DNA from: Roseibium porphyridii
Lineage (GTDB): Bacteria; Pseudomonadota; Alphaproteobacteria; Rhizobiales; Stappiaceae
Reading direction: 5' to 3'
DNA length: 64,000 bases
Assembly: GCF_026191725.2 (NCBI RefSeq)
Contig: NZ_CP120863.1
Location: 538,001 to 602,000, forward strand
Position numbers and translations under genes: made by a program
Shown: one piece after another, positions 1-6,768 of the stretch
Position numbering within the stretch: the first letter of the stretch is position 1
Layout: each line of letters begins with the position of its first letter
The notes under the pieces: generated by a model
Database searches by the model: none
Told to the model about the DNA's origin: nothing
Seen by the model: only the letters and a program-made list of their open reading frames with translations

Positions 1-21
1 TATGAATATTGGCGGTCATGG

Positions 22-1002
22 TCACTCAAGCACTATCTGGCGTTTGCCGCGATCAACAAACCGGATCTGAATATCCGATGCGCCCTCCGGCGGATCGGCT
101 AATATCGTCCTAAAGCGGGTTTCGTCCAGCCCATTTAATGCGCGAGTGCGTGGTTCAACCGTCCAAGCATAAACTTCTTGAAGGTCCGGACTGCGAATGG
201 AGAGCCGTACAGCCGGAACACTGTTGGTCTCGTTCTGAAGATTGCGGATTGACCCCTCAACAACGAGAACACGCTTGCCGTCTTCAACTTCGGTAAAGGT
301 TCTGAGGTTGCGGAATTCAAGTCCGCGCAAATTGACGTCAAATCCGATAACCTGAAACAGGCTTGCCAGATCCGGCGATTGTTTGACGATGTTGTCCCGC
401 ATCAGGACGAAGACGGCACAGATCGCAATTGCGGCCGCAAAGAGCGAAACCCCTCCAATGCGCCGGAAATTCAGGCGGGCAAACAGGTTGAACAGCGCAC
501 CCAGGTGATTGCGGCGAAACTTGTCGGGGTTAACGATGATCTTCGGCCGCTTCGCGGAGCTTTCGATATCCGCGTTCGCTGAAGGATCTTCGCCGCCGCT
601 GTCCTCGTTCAGGTCTGCGGCAAATCGATCCTCATCGGATCCAATATTGGGTTCGGAAACAGGTTCGGAAAAACTCTCCGTCTCTTCTTCGTCTTCGATG
701 TCGGGTTCAGACAGGTCTTCCGGTTCGCTGTTGTCTTCGGCCTCAGCCTCAGCGTCTTCCTCAGCATCCTTTGCCCAGTCGGCTTCGTCCTTGTCTTCGG
801 TCGGACCTTTGTTGACGCTGACACCCGTCGTGCCTGTCGTGCCGTTGGCGGCCTCGAAGTCAACGTTGCCTTCTTCTTCTTCCTCCGGTTTGGCGAACCA
901 GCGGTTTCCGCATTTGGCACATTTGACACTTCGGCCGTCTGCGCCGAGCGCCTCTGACTTTATTTCGTAGGACGTACTGCAGTCCGGACATTTGATCTTC
1001 AT
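22..1002 (-). CDS. Zinc-ribbon (MJ0042-type) single-pass membrane protein, DUF3426-like
   Basis: This 326-residue protein opens with a zinc ribbon: Cys5 and Cys8 (CPDC) pair with Cys28 and Cys31 (CAKC), the MJ0042 pattern. A long stretch rich in Glu and Asp follows (about residues 38-150) and is probably disordered. One hydrophobic segment lies near residues 180-200. The C-terminal 120 residues look like the beta-rich DUF3426 domain and would lie outside the cytoplasm. The ATG is at the 1002 end. It is divergent from ftsE. The exact role is unknown; a regulatory or envelope-sensing function near the division genes is inference from the neighbourhood. Confidence 0.8.
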   Translation of the reverse strand: MKIKCPDCSTSYEIKSEALGADGRSVKCAKCGNRWFAKPEEEEEGNVDFEAANGTTGTTGVSVNKGPTEDKDEADWAKDAEEDAEAEAEDNSEPEDLSEPDIEDEEETESFSEPVSEPNIGSDEDRFAADLNEDSGGEDPSANADIESSAKRPKIIVNPDKFRRNHLGALFNLFARLNFRRIGGVSLFAAAIAICAVFVLMRDNIVKQSPDLASLFQVIGFDVNLRGLEFRNLRTFTEVEDGKRVLVVEGSIRNLQNETNSVPAVRLSIRSPDLQEVYAWTVEPRTRALNGLDETRFRTILADPPEGASDIQIRFVDRGKRQIVLE

Positions 1003-1311
1003 GCGCGAAGACCTTTCGTCATGGCTTGCTTGCGCGTTTCGTTTACGTAACCGACAAAGTCGGAATCCGGCACGAAATATGGGACAAGGGCCAGCAAATC
1101 CGATGACGGGCTTTCAGTTATCTAATGGACCTTTATATGATTAATGGAACGTTAACGGCCAGGCATTAGAGCGGGTTTGGAACAGTTACGTTGAATTGTT
1201 GGTGGATAGCCACATGTAGAGGGCTCCCTGAGGCCGGGTACGGCATGGTGAGATTGGTGGCCACAGGATAGATTCAGCGCACTGCTTGAGCCCTCGATAG
1301 GAGTCAACTGA
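1003..1311. other. Divergent intergenic region between zinc-ribbon gene and ftsE
   Basis: This 309-base gap separates two divergent genes and must hold both promoters. I see no credible open frame or RNA gene. Its notable element is the TTAA-N7-TTAA site at 1141-1155. The ftsE ribosome-binding site lies at the right end (GATAGGAGTC before the GTG at 1312). Confidence 0.7.
1141..1156. promoter_or_regulatory. Perfect CtrA-type site TTAA-N7-TTAAC
   Basis: The bases read TTAA, then TGGAACG, then TTAAC. This is the full consensus (TTAA-N7-TTAA, often followed by C) bound by the alphaproteobacterial cell-cycle regulator CtrA. It sits about 160 bases before ftsE and about 140 before the divergent zinc-ribbon gene. 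Binding is inferred from the motif alone. Confidence 0.55.
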
Positions 1312-1971
1312 GTGATCCGGTTCGAAAATGTCGGACTAAGATATGGCATGGGACCTGAAATCCTGCAGGATCTGACGTTTCAGATCGAGCCGCAGTCGTT
1401 TCAGTTTCTCACAGGGCCGTCCGGCGCCGGCAAGACAAGCTTGATCAGGCTCCTCTTCATGTCCTTGCGCCCCACCCGAGGCCTGATAAAGGTTTTCGAT
1501 CGGGACTTGAGCGTGATTGACAAGCAGGAACTGCCGCGACTTCGACGCAAGATCGGGGTTGTGTTCCAGGACTTTCGGCTGCTGGACCATCTGACGACCT
1601 ATGAAAACGTGGCCTTGCCGCTGCGCGTGATCGGCAAGGACGAAAGCGAATACCGCTCGGACGTCATCGATCTCTTGAAATGGGTTGGGCTTGGCGAGCG
1701 GATGCATGCCTTGCCGCCGGTCCTGTCAGGTGGAGAAAAGCAGCGTGCGGCGATTGCACGTGCCCTGATCACCCGGCCCGAGGTCTTGTTGGCTGACGAA
1801 CCGACGGGCAACGTTGACCCGCCGCTTGCGCGCCGGTTGTTGCGCCTGTTCATCGAATTAAACAAACTGGGCACATCTGTCATCATCGCGACTCACGATA
1901 TCGCATTGCTGGAACAGGTGGATGCCCGACGTATGGTGCTTGCCGACGGGCGCCTTTCAATCTTCGATTAG
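1312..1971 (+). CDS. ftsE: Cell division ATP-binding protein FtsE
   Basis: FtsE is the ATPase of the FtsEX complex, which couples the division ring to activation of peptidoglycan hydrolases. The 219-residue product has Walker A (GPSGAGKTS, residues 35-43), the ABC signature (LSGGEKQRAA, near 138) and Walker B with the following Glu (LLADEPTG, near 160). The H-loop His is in IIATHD. It starts with GTG, chosen because a TAGGAG ribosome-binding site precedes it and no upstream in-frame alternative fits the family. ftsX follows after eight bases, so the two are co-transcribed. Confidence 0.95.
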   Translation: MIRFENVGLRYGMGPEILQDLTFQIEPQSFQFLTGPSGAGKTSLIRLLFMSLRPTRGLIKVFDRDLSVIDKQELPRLRRKIGVVFQDFRLLDHLTTYENVALPLRVIGKDESEYRSDVIDLLKWVGLGERMHALPPVLSGGEKQRAAIARALITRPEVLLADEPTGNVDPPLARRLLRLFIELNKLGTSVIIATHDIALLEQVDARRMVLADGRLSIFD

Positions 1972-1979
1972 GCGGCAGA

Positions 1980-3029
1980 ATGGCCCAGTCCGACGACACC
2001 GACAATCAGCAAAGCGTCGACGCCGAGGTTAAGCCGGCCCGTAAGAAAGCGCGTCCCAAAAGATCAAAGCGCATCAAGCGCAAAGTTGCGCCTAAGCCGA
2101 AAAAGACCGAACAGACCGAAGATTCCAAGTTGAGGCCGGCTGCGGCCATCGTACCACCGCAATCCGTTGCAGGACGAGCGCTCACGCTTGTAGTGGCAAT
2201 CATGAGTTTTCTGGCATGTCTGACGGTTGGTGCGGTTTCCATTGTCTGGGATGCGGCCGACGCCTGGCAGAACGATCTGGTTCGCGAGATCACGATCCAG
2301 ATCCGACCGACCGAAGGCGTCGATATGCTGCGAGAGATCGACAAGGCCGTCGCTCTTGCGCAAGAGTTTCCGGGAATCGGTTCGGTTCGCGCCATGTCTG
2401 ACGACGAAACCAAAGCGTTGCTCGAACCCTGGCTAGGCGAAGGTCTGCAACTGGACGGGCTGCCGGTGCCTCGGCTAATCCAGATAACCGTGGCTGATCC
2501 CGACCAGCTCAATCTCGAGCAGCTGTCTTCCACCGTTTCTCAAAATGTCGTAGGCGCAAGTCTCGACGATCATTCGGTCTGGACGTCTCGCCTGTCTGCC
2601 ATGGCGGGTGCCGTGGTGGCCGGAGGATTTGCAATCATGATCCTCGTTCTCGGATCCATGGTGCTCAGTGTGGTCTTCGCCACGCAATCAGCCATGGCTG
2701 GTAACAAGGACGTTGTTTCAGTGCTCCATTTTGTTGGCGCAGAAGACAGTTTCATCGCGCGTGAATTTCAGCGCCACTTTCTGATGCTGGGCCTCAAGGG
2801 CGGCATATCGGGTGGCGTGGCCGCTATCCTGAGCTTCCTGCTGCTCGATATGCTGACACGGCAGGGGTCGGGCCAGGCAAGTTCCGATCAACTCTCGGCA
2901 TTGGTCGGCTCCGTATCTGTCAGCTTGCCGGGATATTTCGGTGTTTTCGGCGTGGTATTCCTGGTCGCGATCCTCACTGCATTGACATCCGGTCTTGCGG
3001 TGAAAGCCCATCTTGCAAAAGTGGATTGA
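1980..3029 (+). CDS. ftsX: Cell division permease-like protein FtsX
   Basis: FtsX is the membrane partner of FtsE. This 349-residue version begins with a long cytoplasmic tail (about residues 15-50) unusually rich in Lys and Arg. Membrane segment 1 lies near residues 65-90, then comes a periplasmic domain of about 110 residues, then three more membrane segments near 205-230, 260-285 and 315-340. This is the four-pass FtsX plan. The length matches alphaproteobacterial FtsX, which has a longer N-terminus than many others. Directly follows ftsE. Confidence 0.93.
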   Translation: MAQSDDTDNQQSVDAEVKPARKKARPKRSKRIKRKVAPKPKKTEQTEDSKLRPAAAIVPPQSVAGRALTLVVAIMSFLACLTVGAVSIVWDAADAWQNDLVREITIQIRPTEGVDMLREIDKAVALAQEFPGIGSVRAMSDDETKALLEPWLGEGLQLDGLPVPRLIQITVADPDQLNLEQLSSTVSQNVVGASLDDHSVWTSRLSAMAGAVVAGGFAIMILVLGSMVLSVVFATQSAMAGNKDVVSVLHFVGAEDSFIAREFQRHFLMLGLKGGISGGVAAILSFLLLDMLTRQGSGQASSDQLSALVGSVSVSLPGYFGVFGVVFLVAILTALTSGLAVKAHLAKVD

Positions 3030-3082
3030 TTTTTCGGAGCAAATGCCGCGAAATTGGCCGAATCACTTATCATAGTCCCGCC

Positions 3083-3826
3083 ATGTCACATGCCAACACA
3101 GTCATAGAGCCTGGTCTGGAAGACGGTGTCCCCATCGTCTCGGATTCGCATGTGAACGTGTCATCGGACGAATCGAGACCTGCCTCAAGAAGTTTGAAGC
3201 CCGTGCAGACCGGCGCAAAGCCAAGGCGTAAGAAGCGTTTCGGCCTGCGATTTGCGCTGGTTGCCGTTCTTACCGCGTTTATCGGCGCGGCACTCGGACA
3301 GTTTCTGGTTTTTGCCCATCAAGTAACCGGTGCGAAAGTTCCCGGCAGCGCCAATGCCGATGCAATCGTGGTGCTTACGGGTGGTCAGGCCCGGGTCAAT
3401 GAGGCCATACGTCTTCTGGAAGAAGGGCGGGCAAGCAGGCTGCTGATATCTGGCGTTCATCCGGGGACAACGCGTGAGCAGCTTGCTGCGGTGACGGCTT
3501 CGGACATGCCCCTTGAAAAAAACAGCGTCGATCTTGACCGGGTTGCCCTAAATACCGCTGGCAACGCTGCAGAAACGGCCAACTGGGTCCGAAAGAACGG
3601 GTTTTCTTCCTTGCTGGTTGTGACCAGCGCTTATCACTTGCCGCGAGCCGAGGTTGAACTCTCCGGTGCACTGCCCAAGGTGGATCTGATTGCCTATCCG
3701 GTGTTCTCAAAAGACCTGAACCTGAATGACTGGTACAGGGAACCGGCAACGATCCGGCTTCTCATGCGCGAATATGTGAAGTATATCCTCGCCCGACTGC
3801 GGATTACCGTGAGGGGTGTGAGCTGA
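3083..3826 (+). CDS. YdcF family (DUF218) membrane-anchored protein
   Basis: The product, 247 residues from the ATG at 3083, has a basic N-terminal region, one membrane segment near residues 55-75, and a DUF218 domain starting at DAIVVLTGG, with LLISGVHPG and LLVVTSAYHLPRA further on. DUF218 proteins such as YdcF and SanA act on the envelope, but their reaction is not settled. A TTG at 3026 would add 19 residues and overlap the ftsX stop. I prefer the ATG, although neither start has a strong ribosome-binding site. It lies between ftsX and plsC on the same strand, which suggests an envelope operon. Confidence 0.8.
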   Translation: MSHANTVIEPGLEDGVPIVSDSHVNVSSDESRPASRSLKPVQTGAKPRRKKRFGLRFALVAVLTAFIGAALGQFLVFAHQVTGAKVPGSANADAIVVLTGGQARVNEAIRLLEEGRASRLLISGVHPGTTREQLAAVTASDMPLEKNSVDLDRVALNTAGNAAETANWVRKNGFSSLLVVTSAYHLPRAEVELSGALPKVDLIAYPVFSKDLNLNDWYREPATIRLLMREYVKYILARLRITVRGVS

Positions 3827-3882
3827 AGCTGATCAGCGCATAGCCGGAGCGGCTCCCGCCCAATCCAGCATTTACGGGTTCC

Positions 3883-4647
3883 ATGGTTTTACTGCGCTCC
3901 AGCCTTTTTCAGGTTCTGTTCTATTCGGTCACTTTCGTTCTGATGATCCTGTTTTCGCCCGTGATGCTGCTGCCACGCAAATGGGGCTGGTGGGTCGTGC
4001 CGGTCTGGGCCAAGGTTCTATTGCTGCTGATGCGCATCACTGTTGGCCTGAAAGTTGAGGTGCGCGGCCGCGAAAACCTGCCGGATGGCGGGTTCATTGC
4101 CGCCATGAAACACCAGTCGGCCTGGGAGACAGTGTCACTGATACCGCTGTTTTCCAGCCCAACCTTTATTCTGAAACGTGAGTTGCGCTGGATTCCGATC
4201 TTCGGCTGGTACACGGCCAAATTCAAACAAATCCCGATCAACCGGGGAAAACGTTCCGAAGCGCTCGCGGCAATGATGGAGGCGGCCAAGGAAGCCATCG
4301 CAGAGAAGCGCCAAATCCTGATCTTTCCGGAAGGCACGCGTCGACCGGCAGGGGCTGAGCCTAAATACAAGTACGGCATTGCGCATCTCTATAAAGACTT
4401 GCGATGTCCTGTCGTGCCGATCGCCCACAACGCCGGACTGTACTGGCCGCGCTCTTCCTGGAAGGTTTATCCAGGCACCGTTGTCGTTGATATCCTTCCG
4501 CCGATCCAGCCCGGCCTGCCGGCAGACGTCTTTCACGAACGCATGGTTCGAGAAATCGAGACCGCAAGCAATCGCCTTATTGACGAAGCAAGGCGGGGTC
4601 CAAAGCCTTCTCCGGTGCTGGAAACCATTGCGACATCCCCAAACTGA
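3883..4647 (+). CDS. plsC: 1-acyl-sn-glycerol-3-phosphate acyltransferase (PlsC family)
   Basis: This enzyme transfers an acyl chain to lysophosphatidic acid to make phosphatidic acid at the inner membrane. The 254-residue protein has hydrophobic N-terminal segments (residues 5-55), then the acyltransferase motifs: HQSAWE (the HX4D/E catalytic pair, with Glu in place of Asp), IPINRGKR (block II), FPEGTRRP (block III) and PVVPIAHNAG (block IV). It ends the ftsEX-ydcF run. A second role in ornithine-lipid or other acyl transfer cannot be excluded from sequence. Confidence 0.9.
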   Translation: MVLLRSSLFQVLFYSVTFVLMILFSPVMLLPRKWGWWVVPVWAKVLLLLMRITVGLKVEVRGRENLPDGGFIAAMKHQSAWETVSLIPLFSSPTFILKRELRWIPIFGWYTAKFKQIPINRGKRSEALAAMMEAAKEAIAEKRQILIFPEGTRRPAGAEPKYKYGIAHLYKDLRCPVVPIAHNAGLYWPRSSWKVYPGTVVVDILPPIQPGLPADVFHERMVREIETASNRLIDEARRGPKPSPVLETIATSPN

Positions 4648-4782
4648 TGTTCTGACGAGCTCAGGCTTCGGCATTCTCACGAAGCCGCGAGGGCGTCACA
4701 AGACTTGTTCTTGCTGGAGTTTTTCCACGCTAAGGGTTTGTTTTTGGCAATTCAGTAAAAGCTTCAGTTATATTTGACGTAT

Positions 4783-4831
4783 TTAAGTAACGTGCTGCAC
4801 ACGGCGCTGTGAATTATGTATTCTTAAGTAA
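4783..4831 (+). promoter_or_regulatory. Paired TTAAGTAA boxes upstream of secreted protein gene, copy 1
   Basis: TTAAGTAA occurs at 4783-4790 and again at 4824-4831, a 41-base step or about four helical turns. The second box continues as AACAC. The same pair with a 40-base step precedes the second copy. Such spacing suits a protein binding both boxes on one face of the DNA, but the binding factor is unknown. Confidence 0.5.
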
Positions 4832-4907
4832 ACACGTCATCACATGACGGTTATCCGTGTTTTTTTCTCGAAATCAATCCCCACATGAGGTTTGCAGCGT
4901 TCAAGAG

Positions 4908-4983
4908 GCGCAAGCAAGATGCAGTATCGAAGTTTCGGGGCGGCATCAAATCTTAAACGAGTAAACAAACACGGAGCTTTAAA
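4908..4983 (+). promoter_or_regulatory. Conserved 5' leader of secreted protein gene, copy 1
   Basis: The stretch around GATGCAGTATCGAAGTTTCG and GGGCGGCATC is identical in the two copies. GATGC and GCATC can pair, enclosing a small CGA/TCG stem. The conserved ACGGAGCTTTAAA before the ATG supplies the ribosome-binding site. A post-transcriptional role is inference. Confidence 0.45.
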
Positions 4984-5358
4984 ATGCGTACTATCAAGAA
5001 AACACTGTCAACTGTTGTTGCAGCTACTTTCGTTTCCGGTGCTCTCATCGGCGGTGCATTTGCACAATTCCCGGATCAGTCCGTTGGCGACCTGAATGGC
5101 AACAACCCTGTTTCTATCCAGCAGATGCGGATTGCGAACGAAAAAGCACTGCGTTCTTCCGGCAAACTGAGCACCAAGAGCTTCGTCAACCGCGCTGCAG
5201 TCGCAGACTTCCCGGATCAGACAGTTGGTGATTCAAACGGCAACACTCCGGTTCCGGTTCGTGCACAGGCAACGCGCAAGACCGACAGCAACCTTCTGAT
5301 CCTGCCTTTCATCGGCGACTGGAACGGTAGCGGCAAAGACGGTTTCCCGCGTCAGTAA
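4984..5358 (+). CDS. Small secreted D-x-N-G repeat protein, copy 1
   Basis: I do not recognise this 124-residue family. It has a clear Sec signal peptide with cleavage after AFA (residue 27). The mature part carries FPDQSVGDLNGNNPV (residues 29-43), a near copy FPDQTVGDSNGNTPV (about 76-90), and a third looser unit IGDWNGSGKDG near the C-terminus. D-x-N-G loops of this type resemble the calcium loops of FG-GAP/VCBS and dockerin repeats. There are no cysteines. The ATG has GGAG six bases upstream. It is one half of a tandem duplication and probably exported to the periplasm or outside. Confidence 0.8.
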   Translation: MRTIKKTLSTVVAATFVSGALIGGAFAQFPDQSVGDLNGNNPVSIQQMRIANEKALRSSGKLSTKSFVNRAAVADFPDQTVGDSNGNTPVPVRAQATRKTDSNLLILPFIGDWNGSGKDGFPRQ

Positions 5359-5389
5359 TCTTCGACCCGAAAAACCTCCCGACTAAAAA

Positions 5390-5426
5390 GAAAGGGCCGC
5401 GCTCCGAGCGTGGCCTTTCTTTTTTG
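5390..5426 (+). terminator. Rho-independent terminator after copy 1
   Basis: GAAAGGGCCGCGCT pairs with AGCGTGGCCTTTC around a short CCG loop, and a TTTTTTG tract follows. It lies about 30 bases past the stop codon. A matching hairpin follows copy 2. Confidence 0.85.
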
Positions 5427-5464
5427 TTTTGAGGAAGAAAATATGCGGATGGATGCTGCTTTAC

Positions 5465-5512
5465 TTAAGTAAACAGGTAAACACAGCAGCGTGAACTCGT
5501 ATATTTAAGTAA
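5465..5512 (+). promoter_or_regulatory. Paired TTAAGTAA boxes upstream of secreted protein gene, copy 2
   Basis: TTAAGTAA is present at 5465-5472 and 5505-5512, a 40-base step. The second box lies 151 bases before the ATG, compared with 152 in copy 1. Both boxes continue as AACA. The flanking bases have diverged while the boxes have not, which argues for selection on them. Confidence 0.5.
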
Positions 5513-5588
5513 ACACCAGTTCACATAGAGGTTATTTCGGTTTTTTTCTCAAAATCAGTTCCTACATCGGGTGTGCAGCGTTGATAAG

Positions 5589-5663
5589 ACGCAAACAGAT
5601 GCAGTATCGAAGTTTCGGGGCGGCATCATTTCTTAACTGAGTAAATACATACGGAGCTTTAAA
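5589..5663 (+). promoter_or_regulatory. Conserved 5' leader of secreted protein gene, copy 2
   Basis: It repeats the leader of copy 1, including the GATGC...GCATC pairing, the inner CGAAGTTTCG element and the ACGGAGCTTTAAA ribosome-binding region. Differences fall mainly between these elements. Confidence 0.45.
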
Positions 5664-6038
5664 ATGCGTACTTCCAAGAAAATCCTGTCGACTGTTGTTG
5701 CAGCTACTTTCGTTTCCGGTGCCCTCATCGGCGGCGCTTTCGCACAGTTTCCTGATCAGACTGTCGGTGATCTGAACGGTAACAACCCTGTTTCCATCCA
5801 GCAAATGCAGATCGCTAACGCCAAAGCACTTCGCGATGCCGGCAAACTGAACACCAAAAGCTACGTCAACCGCGCTGCAGTTGCAGACTTCCCGGATCAG
5901 ACAGTTGGTGATTCCAACGGCAACACTCCGGTTCCGGTTCGCGTTCAGGCAACTCGCGCCAGCGACAGCAACCTGACGATCCTGCCTTTCATCGGCGACT
6001 GGAACGGCACTGCCAAAAAAGGTTTCCCTCACCAGTAA
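5664..6038 (+). CDS. Small secreted D-x-N-G repeat protein, copy 2
   Basis: This paralogue of the gene at 4984 also has 124 residues and differs at about 17 positions by eye count. The signal peptide, both FPDQTVGD-x-NGN-x-PV units and the PFIGDWNG unit are kept. Changes cluster in the linker (residues 49-67) and the C-terminal tail, where the last loop reads GTAKKG instead of GSGKDG and so loses an acidic residue. It has its own boxes, leader and terminator, so the two copies can be expressed independently. Function unknown. Confidence 0.8.
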   Translation: MRTSKKILSTVVAATFVSGALIGGAFAQFPDQTVGDLNGNNPVSIQQMQIANAKALRDAGKLNTKSYVNRAAVADFPDQTVGDSNGNTPVPVRVQATRASDSNLTILPFIGDWNGTAKKGFPHQ

Positions 6039-6069
6039 GTCTTTTCAAGAGCATCTGCTCTTGAGAAAA

Positions 6070-6104
6070 GAAAGGGCCGCGCAGTTTGCGCGGCCTTTCT
6101 TCGT
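6070..6104 (+). terminator. Rho-independent terminator after copy 2
   Basis: GAAAGGGCCGCGC pairs with GCGCGGCCTTTC around AGTTT, followed by TTCGTT. It closely matches the copy 1 terminator. Confidence 0.8.
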
Positions 6105-6136
6105 TGGAGCCAAGCCCTGGGTTTGCAGCTCCTTCT

Positions 6137-6667
6137 TCAGGGATTGCCAGTGCCTTTCAGCTGGCCGGCCAACCAGGCGAGAGCCGTGTCGGCGATGCCC
6201 ATTTCTTCCAGATGTGCAGCTGTGTTGATGACATATTCCGGGTTCTTGCCGGACTTCCCGACGGCGCCTTCGACGATCTCGAGTTGTTTTTCAGGCGGAA
6301 GTGCACCGGCGTATTGCGGATGACCGTGGTCGACCATGTAGACCAGTGCCTTGACCTTCTCGCCACTGCCCAGTTCCACGTGGTGCCAGTGTTCCTTGTA
6401 GACCATCGTGGTTTGTTCGCGTGCACGGAGATATTCAAGCGTTTGAGGCCAGATATCTTCTGAGACCTGGTAGGCAAGTCCTCTGCAAGCGCCGCCATTG
6501 TCGAGGCCGAAGACCAGGCCCGGTCTTTCCTGAGTGCCGCGATGAACCCAGGAATAGACGCAAAGCGCGCGATGAGCCCCTCGCAAGAGCGCTTGTTCAG
6601 CGCGCAGGTGATCAAATCCGGGGTTCCACATCAAGGACCCGTAGCCAAAGACCCAAAAATCGCTCAT
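6137..6667 (-). CDS. ChaC-like gamma-glutamylcyclotransferase
   Basis: This family releases 5-oxoproline from gamma-glutamyl peptides, chiefly glutathione. The 176-residue protein starts at WVFGYGSLMWNPGF, the family's substrate-binding loop (YGSL), and has the LRAREQ segment that carries the expected catalytic Glu, followed by ALVYMVDHGHPQYAG. The start at 6667 (ATG, GGTGA upstream) places YGSL at residue 8-11, as in relatives; longer upstream reading adds unrelated residues. It faces the DUF2125 gene divergently. Cytosolic; likely glutathione turnover. Confidence 0.85.
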   Translation of the reverse strand: MSDFWVFGYGSLMWNPGFDHLRAEQALLRGAHRALCVYSWVHRGTQERPGLVFGLDNGGACRGLAYQVSEDIWPQTLEYLRAREQTTMVYKEHWHHVELGSGEKVKALVYMVDHGHPQYAGALPPEKQLEIVEGAVGKSGKNPEYVINTAAHLEEMGIADTALAWLAGQLKGTGNP

Positions 6668-6768
6668 ATCACCCTGTCTTCTAATTGCGCAGGTGCGGAG
6701 ATAACAATCTGTGGCCGCCGATTCAATGCTGCTGACCTGCAGCGAATTACAGGAAGGTAAGGGAACAC

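Larger units (their letters stand above)
4648..4983. other. Regulatory gap before first small secreted protein gene
   Basis: This 336-base gap holds no convincing gene. It carries a TTGACG hexamer at 4774-4779, two TTAAGTAA boxes (4783-4790 and 4824-4831), a T-rich run near 4858-4867, and a conserved leader to the start codon. The right half is repeated almost intact at about 5460-5663 before the paralogous gene, which marks it as functional sequence rather than spacer. Confidence 0.7.
5359..5663. other. Gap between the two secreted protein genes
   Basis: This 305-base gap contains the terminator of copy 1, then a re-created regulatory region for copy 2: boxes, T-rich run and leader in the same order and spacing as before copy 1. 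I see no additional gene in it. Confidence 0.75.
4783..6099 (+). repeat. Tandem direct duplication of a complete transcription unit
   Basis: The unit from TTAAGTAA boxes to terminator (4783 to about 5419) is repeated at 5465 to about 6099. Order, spacing and length of every element agree, and the coding parts align without gaps. This is a recent local gene duplication that copied the regulatory sequence as well. Confidence 0.85.

Noticed and set aside
4892..5095. Small open frame across the leader of secreted copy 1
   Set aside because: It overlaps the leader and signal peptide region in another frame, and the equivalent frame in copy 2 is not preserved as a similar protein.
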